A stretch of 64,000 bases of DNA, from NCBI GenBank assembly GCA_015069495.1, contig SVIN01000009.1, positions 1 through 64,000 on the forward strand, given 5' to 3'. The position numbers and the translations under genes are program-made. Source of the stretch: Clostridiales bacterium (GTDB lineage Bacteria > Bacillota > Clostridia > Christensenellales > Borkfalkiaceae). Position 1 is the stretch's first letter; each line of letters starts with the position of its first letter. Below, piece by piece: positions 45,553-53,499 of this stretch. The notes beneath the pieces were generated by a model that worked only from the letters and a program-made list of their open reading frames with translations, had not been told where the DNA came from and did not search any database.

Positions 45553-46779
45553 TTAAAACGCCCAGTTGCCGTTTTCAAAGATCTGGATTCGTTTTCCGTC
45601 TTTCGTTACGCCGACAATCGACATATCCCTCGAACCAATCATGAAATCTACGTGAATCATACTCTCGTTGATACCGCGCGCTTTGCATTCTTCATCCGTC
45701 AAGTTTTCAAAGCCTTTCAAACATTCATTAAACCCAAACCCAAGCGCGAAATGACAGCTTGCATTTTCATCAAACAAGGTGTTGTAGAACAAAACACCCG
45801 ATTCGTTGATAGGCGAATCGTAAGGAATCAATGCGCATTCGCCAAGGCGAGCCGCACCTTCGTCCATCGATACCATCTTCTTCAACAATTCTTCCCCTTT
45901 TTCCGCCTTGACCTCTACAACTCTGCCGCCCTCAAAACGCATAGAGAAATTTTCAATCAATTCACCCATGTACGACAAAGGTTTGGTCGAATATACAATC
46001 CCTTCCGCAGCACCTGCTTTGGGGGAAGTGAAAACTTCTTCCGTGGGCATATTGGGATTGAACACTCTGCCTTGCAAAGTTTTTTCATTACCGCCCGCGA
46101 AAATACCGTCTTCCAACAATTCCACAGTCAAATCCGTGCCATTCGCACTCTTATATTCCAAATACTTCAACCCTAAATTGTTAAGGTAGGCGCAACGCGC
46201 GTCCAAATCATCATTGTGCGCTTTCCACGCCGTCACGGGATCGTCACCGTCCGCGCGCGCCGTGTGCAAAATCACCTTCCACATTTCTTCCACCGCTTCT
46301 TCTTCGGGCAAGTTGGGGAACACTTTTTTTGCCCAAGCTTTACCAGGCACAGCCGCAATGCACCATTGGTGCTTGTTTTCAAGTGCCGTGCGGAAAGGTT
46401 TGATTTCAGGGAAAACGGCTTGTCTAACCTTACTCAATTTCGCTTGGTCAGCCCCCTTCATTCCGTCGGGATCTTCCGATTCAATCCAAAGACGGCAAGC
46501 AAATTTTTCCGCTTTGTACTGCCATTTTGCCTTTACCCAAGGTTGAAGTTTGGACATGCTTTCCAAGGTTTGGTAATTGGAGCGGAGCTTTGCGATGGGT
46601 TGGTGACTCCAATCCACGTAAACTTCCGCCGCGCCTGCCTTGTAGCATTCTTCCACCACCATCGTGACGAAATCAGGTTGATCCAACCCTGCTTCCACGA
46701 ACACCACTTGACCTTCCTGAACGTTTAAGCCGACCTTTGCAAGCAATTCGGCATATTTTTGCAATTGTACTTTTTCCAT
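45553..46779 (-). CDS. M29-family aminopeptidase
   Basis: AVPGKAWAKKVFPNLPEEEAVEEMWKVI, GNEKTLQGRVFNPNMPTEEVFTSP, FMIGSRDMSIVGVTKDGKRIQIFENGNWAF. Confidence 0.92.
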   Translation of the reverse strand: MEKVQLQKYAELLAKVGLNVQEGQVVFVEAGLDQPDFVTMVVEECYKAGAAEVYVDWSHQPIAKLRSNYQTLESMSKLQPWVKAKWQYKAEKFACRLWIESEDPDGMKGADQAKLSKVRQAVFPEIKPFRTALENKHQWCIAAVPGKAWAKKVFPNLPEEEAVEEMWKVILHTARADGDDPVTAWKAHNDDLDARCAYLNNLGLKYLEYKSANGTDLTVELLEDGIFAGGNEKTLQGRVFNPNMPTEEVFTSPKAGAAEGIVYSTKPLSYMGELIENFSMRFEGGRVVEVKAEKGEELLKKMVSMDEGAARLGECALIPYDSPINESGVLFYNTLFDENASCHFALGFGFNECLKGFENLTDEECKARGINESMIHVDFMIGSRDMSIVGVTKDGKRIQIFENGNWAF

Positions 46780-46782
46780 AAT

Positions 46783-48489
46783 TTACTCCTTAATGTCTTC
46801 TTTTAAAATGTTAATGGCATAACTTACCGCGCGTTTTACCCCGCCCGACTCGAAGGGATTGGCAAGGTTCGCCGCACGCAACGTGTCCAAATATCCAAGC
46901 GAGCCGCCCAACTTACACAAGGTCATGTAATCCCGCCAACCTGCCGTTTTGTCCGTTGCGATTTTTTTCTTAAATTCTAACGCGCCCATCGTTGTCAGCG
47001 TGTAGTTGATATAATAGAACGGATAGTGGAAAATATGCAATTTATGATACCACCAACCGCCGCGATTGAAGAAATCATTATCCTCACCATAATCACGCCA
47101 AGGCATATATTTCTTTTCCAAATCACGCCAAGCCGCCGTTCTTTCCGCAGGCGTCATGTCGGGATTTTCGTAAACGATATGTTGAAATTCGTCCACGGCA
47201 ACACCGAATGGCACAAACGTCAACGCTTCCTGCAAGTGTTGGAAACGGTACAAGTCTGCCTTGTCGCCAAAGAAAGATTCCGCATAGGGATAAGCGAATT
47301 GTTCCATGGACATGGAATGAATTTCCGCAATGTCCGTCGGTTCGCTCCACAATGCTTGCAAAGGCTGGTGGCGCATCGCCATATATCCCGCGAACGCGTG
47401 CCCCATTTCATGGGTCAATACGTCTACGTCGCCCGTCGTACCGTTAAAACACGAATATACGAACGGCGCTTTATAATCACTAAGCGTCGTCATATACCCA
47501 GTCGCCGCTTTGTTGGGTTTATTGTCGAGATCCATGAGTTCGTGTTCAATCATGAAATCGATAAATTCCCCTGTTTCCGCGCTCATATCATGGTACATTT
47601 GACGCGCTTGCTCCACAAGATACGCACGGTCGCCGATGGGAACGGCATTACCGCCTAAGAATTTCAATTCTTCGTCATAAAAGTAAAGCTTTTCCACGCC
47701 GATACGCTTGGCTTGCGCCTTGTAAAGTTCACAGCAAAAAGGCACAATTTCCGTCAAGACCTGCTGTCTAAACGAAGCAACGTCCTTTTCGTCATAATCC
47801 ATACGGCCTTGTTGCATGTATCCAAGCGGAACAAAGTTTTTAAAGCCCATGTTCAGCCCCATTTGATGGCGGATTTTGACCAGACGGTCGAAAATTTCAC
47901 CCATTTCCGTATCGTGCTGTTCGAAAAATTCCGCATACTTTTTCGCCGCCGCCTTGCGCACTTCACGGTCGGGGTCGGAGAAATATTTCATGATTCCGTA
48001 CAAATTATGTTCCCCGCCGTCAAAGGGAATTTTACAAGCCGCCGTTAAACGCTGGTAACGGTTTGTCAACTCGTTTTCTTCCTGCATCAGCGCAATATTT
48101 TTTTCCGAGAAACTGTCTACCCCCAATTGAATTGCTTTGAGGAACTGTTCGCCGTATTCACGGTCAATATCCGCCTTGAAAGGCGAATTTAACAAGGCAA
48201 GGTTAAACCCTTGTGTATAGGGCATCAGTTCGGGGTATTGCTGATTGATATATTCATCCTCTTTTTCATAAAATTCATCCGAGGTATCCACGGTGTGGCG
48301 AATGCTTACAATCACCGCCATCGTCGTAAAGTGAGAAGAAATTTTTTCTTCTTCCAAGATACAAGCCTTCACCTCGTCATAGGATTTTGCCGCCGTTACG
48401 CGGGCATTCAAATCGGTGTAAAACGCCTTCAATTCTTCAAAATTCGGGCGTGTGTATTCTAATTCTTCAAAGGTTGTCAACGTTTTCAT
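46783..48489 (-). CDS. M3-family oligoendopeptidase
   Basis: DVLTHEMGHAFAGYMA (HExGH zinc motif) and IAEIHSMSMEQFAYPYAESFF. Confidence 0.93.
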   Translation of the reverse strand: MKTLTTFEELEYTRPNFEELKAFYTDLNARVTAAKSYDEVKACILEEEKISSHFTTMAVIVSIRHTVDTSDEFYEKEDEYINQQYPELMPYTQGFNLALLNSPFKADIDREYGEQFLKAIQLGVDSFSEKNIALMQEENELTNRYQRLTAACKIPFDGGEHNLYGIMKYFSDPDREVRKAAAKKYAEFFEQHDTEMGEIFDRLVKIRHQMGLNMGFKNFVPLGYMQQGRMDYDEKDVASFRQQVLTEIVPFCCELYKAQAKRIGVEKLYFYDEELKFLGGNAVPIGDRAYLVEQARQMYHDMSAETGEFIDFMIEHELMDLDNKPNKAATGYMTTLSDYKAPFVYSCFNGTTGDVDVLTHEMGHAFAGYMAMRHQPLQALWSEPTDIAEIHSMSMEQFAYPYAESFFGDKADLYRFQHLQEALTFVPFGVAVDEFQHIVYENPDMTPAERTAAWRDLEKKYMPWRDYGEDNDFFNRGGWWYHKLHIFHYPFYYINYTLTTMGALEFKKKIATDKTAGWRDYMTLCKLGGSLGYLDTLRAANLANPFESGGVKRAVSYAINILKEDIKE

Positions 48490-48519
48490 GAAACACACAT
48501 CTCCTTAACCTTATAGGTT

Positions 48520-49512
48520 CTAACCTATTAAATCGTAATTTATATTTTGGTAGAACAACGCGCGGATTTCGGCGTCATCCTTGGTTTTTGTCAATATCCA
48601 CATAAGTTTTGTGATAATGCTTTCATAGGTCATCGCGTAACTTTCCAACAGGTCAAAGCGGTTTTTCCAGCCTCTGCCTACTTGGTAAACGTCCATATCG
48701 CTGCCTTCTTCTTGTACTTGTGTGGTGACTACCAACGTCTTGCCTTTGCGTTCCCACTTTTCCATCAGCTCGTAAAAGCCGTAATAATCCCCTTCGGGAA
48801 TACCGCCCGTACCGTACCCCGCCAAAACAACCGCATCGTTGTATTGGAAGTAACTGTTTAAAATTTCACTGTTCATCCCAGGCGTTAAGGTCAACAAACC
48901 AACCTTGGCATTCAATTCTAAGAAAAATTCAGGCTTGTCCTGTTTCGGGGTTTTGATATACTGTATAATCCGCCCATCGCGAATGGTCGCAAGGTGCGGG
49001 AAATCCACGCTGGTAAAGGCGTTGAAACTCTTCGTACGCACTTTCTTCGCGCGCGTGCCTGCAATGACTTTACCTTGGAACACAATCACAACGTCCGATG
49101 CGTCGTTACTTGCCGCGTATAAGAAACTGTCGCGCAGGTTGATTCTGCCGTCCGTATCCTCTTTGTCAATCGGCTTTTGCGATCCCGTAAAGACAATGGG
49201 CTTGGGGGAATGTTGCACCATGTACGAAATCATCGCCGCGGTGTACGACATGGTATCCGTACCATGACAAATGACGAATCCATCGTAAAAATCATAATTG
49301 TCGCGGATTGCCGTTGCCAAACGTACCCAATGGTCGGGGGTCACATTTGTACTGTCGATATTGTAAATTTGAATGGTTTCCGCTTCGCAAAATTGACTAA
49401 TTTCGGGTACGCATTTCAACAAACTGCTTGCCGCCAGTTCAGGGATTAAACCCTGCTTACCCGATTGCGAAGCGATTGTGCCACCCGTTGCTATCAATAA
49501 AATTTTTTTCAT
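48520..49512 (-). CDS. Asparaginase
   Basis: LLIATGGTIAS, FVICHGTDTMSYTAAMISYM, PIVFTGSQKP, VVLAGYGTGGIPE. Confidence 0.93.
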   Translation of the reverse strand: MKKILLIATGGTIASQSGKQGLIPELAASSLLKCVPEISQFCEAETIQIYNIDSTNVTPDHWVRLATAIRDNYDFYDGFVICHGTDTMSYTAAMISYMVQHSPKPIVFTGSQKPIDKEDTDGRINLRDSFLYAASNDASDVVIVFQGKVIAGTRAKKVRTKSFNAFTSVDFPHLATIRDGRIIQYIKTPKQDKPEFFLELNAKVGLLTLTPGMNSEILNSYFQYNDAVVLAGYGTGGIPEGDYYGFYELMEKWERKGKTLVVTTQVQEEGSDMDVYQVGRGWKNRFDLLESYAMTYESIITKLMWILTKTKDDAEIRALFYQNINYDLIG

Positions 49513-50744
49513 ATCGTTTCCGCCTTATTTCTACGCAGATAATCCCCTTTTTTCAAGGTATACGGACATTTGATTTTATAGATTTCTTGTACAAGTTTCC
49601 CATCGTCCGTACGCGCACCCTTGCTGTCGTAAATTTCTTCCGCGACAAAGCGTTTACCAAAGGTATCGTCAGGGGAAAGCACTTCCAATATATCGCCTTG
49701 TTTGAAACGGTTACGCATCTCCGCCAAAATATATCCATCCTCACAGCCGACAACGTCTGCAATATAGACGGAATCGCCTTTGGATTGACTGTCGGCGTAG
49801 TTGACCGTCTGCGCATTTTCACCCAGCGTATATGCCGTTGTGTAATCACGGTGAGCAACGTTGGAGAGTTCCTTTTCCGACACGGATAAGTCCCCGCCGT
49901 TCATCAAACGCCTATACGCATTGATGACCGTTGCCAGGTAATAACCGCTCTTCATTCTGCCCTCAATCTTAAATGAACGCACACCTGCCCCCTCCATTTC
50001 ACGTAAATGGGCAAGCATATTGAGGTCCTTACTGTTGAAAATGTAGGTTCCTCTTTCATCCTCTTCAATCGGCATCCAATCACTCGGCCCGCCCGTTGCA
50101 TTTAACGCACGCACCTCGTAACGCCATCTGCACGATTGCACACATGCACCGCGGTTGGACGATCTGCCGTCCAAATAATCGGACAAAAGACATCTGCCGC
50201 TGTAAGAAATACACATCGCGCCGTGAACAAAAGCTTCTAACTCGGTATCGGGTACAAAATCGTGAATTTCTGCGATTTCGTTTATCGAGAGCTCGCGGGC
50301 AAGAATCACGCGAGAAACACCCTGTTCCTGCCAAAATTTCACCGCATATTTGTTGGTGGTATTCGCCTGCGTGGAAAGGTGGATTTGTAAGTCGGGAGCG
50401 GCTTTTTTTGCCACGTAAACAATACCAGGGTCGCTGATAATCGCCGCATCCGCGCCAATGGCTTGCAGGGTTTGAAAGTAATCGGACAACTGCGCAAAAT
50501 CTGCGTTACGCGCAAACACGTTTGCTGTCACGTACACCTTTTTCCCAAGCGCATGGGCGTGAGAAAATGCGGAGGATAATTCATCCACCGTAAAGTTGTC
50601 GGCAAAGGTACGCAAGGAAAATTGCTTCCCGCCTACATACGCCGCATCCGCACCGAAATGGAATGCCGTAAGGAGTTTTGAATAACTGCCCGCGGGCGCT
50701 AAAAGTTCGGCTTTGATTGTAGTTTCTTCTCTTGTATTTTTCAA
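49509..50744 (-). CDS. U32-family peptidase-like tRNA hydroxylation protein (TrhP-like)
   Basis: KAELLAPAGSYSKLLTAFHFGADAAYVGG, EAFVHGAMCISYSGRCLLSDYL, GACVQSCRWRY; likely TTG start with gggtgg RBS. Confidence 0.88.
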   Translation of the reverse strand: MKNTREETTIKAELLAPAGSYSKLLTAFHFGADAAYVGGKQFSLRTFADNFTVDELSSAFSHAHALGKKVYVTANVFARNADFAQLSDYFQTLQAIGADAAIISDPGIVYVAKKAAPDLQIHLSTQANTTNKYAVKFWQEQGVSRVILARELSINEIAEIHDFVPDTELEAFVHGAMCISYSGRCLLSDYLDGRSSNRGACVQSCRWRYEVRALNATGGPSDWMPIEEDERGTYIFNSKDLNMLAHLREMEGAGVRSFKIEGRMKSGYYLATVINAYRRLMNGGDLSVSEKELSNVAHRDYTTAYTLGENAQTVNYADSQSKGDSVYIADVVGCEDGYILAEMRNRFKQGDILEVLSPDDTFGKRFVAEEIYDSKGARTDDGKLVQEIYKIKCPYTLKKGDYLRRNKAETI

Positions 50745-50766
50745 AATGTACCACCCATGGTCGAGT

Positions 50767-51399
50767 TTAACGATTTTTTTGCGGTTTAAATACCGACAAA
50801 GCAACCCCGTCCCCTACGTTCAAAACAGAGGTAATAAAATCCTTATCCGAGGTCACAACGTCCAAGTACGAACGGATTTTATCCACGATCGATTGACGTT
50901 TCTGCGGGGTCGGTTCTTCACCGCTTACCCAACCGTACAACAACACGTCATCGGCAAAAAGCAACGCCCCAGTCTTCATCATTCGCTTGAGGTCGAATAA
51001 ATATTTTTCATACTGCGCCTTCGGTCCGTCCAAGAAGACGAAGTCAAATTCACCGTCCATCATGGCGAGGATTTCCCCTGCATCACCCAAGTGTGCGGTG
51101 ACTCTGTCCGTCACTCCAAAATCAATGAAGTTTGCCTTAGCTTCCACATAACGTTCTTCTTCCAACTCTATCGTGGTCAAACGCGCGGACGGGCATTGTA
51201 ACAACATCGCCACCGACGATAAACCTACCGCCGTACCGATTTCTAAAATGCGTTTGGGTTTCGTTGCGTCCAACATCAACAAAAGGAAGTTCAGGGTTTC
51301 ATCGTCCGCCACGGGAATACCGCGCGACAATGCATCCGCGCGGCGCGCGGAAATGCGTTCGTCTATATTCAATTTCACCAAAGACGCCGTATATTTCAT
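50767..51399 (-). CDS. trmR: O-methyltransferase (TrmR/YrrM-like)
   Basis: RILEIGTAVGLSSVAMLLQCPSARLTTIELEEERY, FDFVFLDGPKAQYEKYL, LFADDVLLYGWV; adjacent to U32 gene. Confidence 0.85.
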   Translation of the reverse strand: MKYTASLVKLNIDERISARRADALSRGIPVADDETLNFLLLMLDATKPKRILEIGTAVGLSSVAMLLQCPSARLTTIELEEERYVEAKANFIDFGVTDRVTAHLGDAGEILAMMDGEFDFVFLDGPKAQYEKYLFDLKRMMKTGALLFADDVLLYGWVSGEEPTPQKRQSIVDKIRSYLDVVTSDKDFITSVLNVGDGVALSVFKPQKNR

Positions 51400-51406
51400 A
51401 ATGTCC

Positions 51407-53389
51407 TTACAATTCTATCACTGACACCACGATAAGCGGTGCTTGTTTTGTCTTTTTGTAGAAATGATTTTTCAAGGCTTTGCGAATCGCGATTTGTAAA
51501 TCGTCTTTATTGCCCTTGACGTAATCGTATCCCGCTATGGCTCGCTGTACCACGGCGCGGAGTTCCGTTTCCATATCCATACCAGCGAAAACGCAACCGT
51601 GTGCCTCGATAATCGGTTCGCCCACGATATAATTGCCCGACACCGCAACCGCAACCGTGAATACGCCGTCCGCTGACATCTTCAAACGGTCTTTCATCAC
51701 TGCGCTTGTGCCGTAATCTTCTACGCCCTCACCGTCAATCAAGCGGGTACCCGCAGGGATATTTTCACCCAATTTCATCGAGTTTGCCGTCAGTTCGACA
51801 CAGTTGCCGATATCTGTAATGAGAATATTTTGTTCGGGCATACCAAGCGATTCGGCAAGTTGCGCGTGACGCTTGAGATGGCGGTATTCACCATGCACAG
51901 GGATAAAGAATTTGGGTTTGAGCAAGGAGTGTAAAATTTTATGCTCCTCTTGGCAAGCGTGACCTGAAACGTGGATTTTTTCCAAGCTTTCGTACACAAC
52001 GTGCGCGCCCTTTTTATACAGATTGTTGATAACGCGGTAAATCATCTTCTCGTTACCCGGAATGGGGTTCGCAGAAATGATAATCGTATCGTTTTCACCG
52101 ATGGTAACCTTATTAAATTCCCCCATCGCCATACGCGTCAACGCGGACATGGGTTCCCCCTGCGAACCTGTAGACACAATAAGAAGTTCGCCGTCGAAAA
52201 GATTTTTACATTTTTCAACGTCAATCAAAACCCCTTCGGGGATTTTTAATTCGCCAATTTTCACAGCAGCATCCACGACTTTGAACATGCTTCTACCCGA
52301 CAGCGCCACCTTACGGCGGTACTTCACCGCCACGTCGATAATCTGTTGCAAGCGGTGCACGTTGGATGCAAAGGTTGCAATAATCAAACGGCGGGTCATA
52401 TTTTCCGAAAACAGATGATCGAGCGTTGTCCCAACCACCGTTTCACTCATGGTATACCCAGGGCGTTCGATGTTGGTCGATTCACTCATATACAGCAAAA
52501 CGCCTTCCTTGCCCAGCTCGGCAATACGCTTAAAGTCAATCGGTTCGCCTGCAACGGGGGTTAAGTCTACCTTGAAATCCCCGCTGTGGTAAATCAAGCC
52601 GTTAGGGGTGCGAATTGCCAAGGCGCATGCCCCTGAAATGGAGTGGTTTACGTTGATAAATTCTACCTCGAATGCGCCCGCTTTCACAGTGTCACCCGAT
52701 TGCACGACCCTTTGTACGGTGTTTGTAATGTGATGCTCCTGCAATTTATTATCTGCAAGCATCAAGGTCAATTTGGTGGCATAAATGGGGGTATTGGCAT
52801 TGATTTCCTTCATCAAATAAGGAAGACCGCCAATATGATCCTCGTGACCATGGGTCAAAAATACACCGCGGATTTTGTCCTTGTTTTGCGCCAAATAGGT
52901 CACGTCAGGTACAACCGAATCAATCCCTGGCATGTCCTCGGTGTTGGGAAATGTCAGCCCTGCGTCCAAAATCATGATGTCATTGCCATATTCGAACGCG
53001 GTCATGTTTTTACCGATTTCCCCTACCCCGCCAAGGAATAAAATTTTCACCGATTTTTGCTTTTTAACCGTAGCCGTTTTTTGTTTTTCGGGGGTCACGG
53101 TAGGCTGTAAAGCCTTTTCACGCGCGGTTTTTTGCGGTTTTTCAGAGGGGATTTTCCCCTTTTGCTTGCCCGCTTTTTCCTTGGATTTTTTAGGGAGGAG
53201 TTGTTTTTCCTCAATGGGCTTCGGCTGTTTTTTCGTTGATTTTTTCGGCGGTTGCGCGGGCGTAAAATCTACGCTTGACAAGTCGAATGCCGTCCCCATC
53301 GGGTTGTTTTTTCCTTTTGTAAAACGCTTCTTCCCCGTGGGAATTTTTTCATCCATGCGGGGGGATTTGTCTTGTTTTCTTTCTTTCAC
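51407..53389 (-). CDS. rnj: Ribonuclease J with ~115-aa basic N-terminal extension
   Basis: ILFLGGVGEIGKNMTAFEY, VFLTHGHEDHIGGLPYL, GDFKVDLTPV, STGSQGEPMSALTRMA, HVSGHACQEEHKILHSLLKPKFFIPVHGEYRH. Confidence 0.94.
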   Translation of the reverse strand: MKERKQDKSPRMDEKIPTGKKRFTKGKNNPMGTAFDLSSVDFTPAQPPKKSTKKQPKPIEEKQLLPKKSKEKAGKQKGKIPSEKPQKTAREKALQPTVTPEKQKTATVKKQKSVKILFLGGVGEIGKNMTAFEYGNDIMILDAGLTFPNTEDMPGIDSVVPDVTYLAQNKDKIRGVFLTHGHEDHIGGLPYLMKEINANTPIYATKLTLMLADNKLQEHHITNTVQRVVQSGDTVKAGAFEVEFINVNHSISGACALAIRTPNGLIYHSGDFKVDLTPVAGEPIDFKRIAELGKEGVLLYMSESTNIERPGYTMSETVVGTTLDHLFSENMTRRLIIATFASNVHRLQQIIDVAVKYRRKVALSGRSMFKVVDAAVKIGELKIPEGVLIDVEKCKNLFDGELLIVSTGSQGEPMSALTRMAMGEFNKVTIGENDTIIISANPIPGNEKMIYRVINNLYKKGAHVVYESLEKIHVSGHACQEEHKILHSLLKPKFFIPVHGEYRHLKRHAQLAESLGMPEQNILITDIGNCVELTANSMKLGENIPAGTRLIDGEGVEDYGTSAVMKDRLKMSADGVFTVAVAVSGNYIVGEPIIEAHGCVFAGMDMETELRAVVQRAIAGYDYVKGNKDDLQIAIRKALKNHFYKKTKQAPLIVVSVIEL

Positions 53390-53430
53390 TGTTTAATTCT
53401 ATCTCCTCGGCAAAATATTTGCCTATAAAA

Positions 53431-53470
53431 TAGAGAGCCGAAAATTATGGGAATTATCAGCTCTCTTTCA
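53431..53470 (-). terminator. Candidate terminator downstream of the 901-aa repeat protein gene
   Basis: GAGAGCTGATAAT...ATTTTCGGCTCTC followed by TATTTTAT (minus strand). Confidence 0.55.
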
Positions 53471-53499
53471 TTATTTATATATATCTTTTGTTAGAACGT

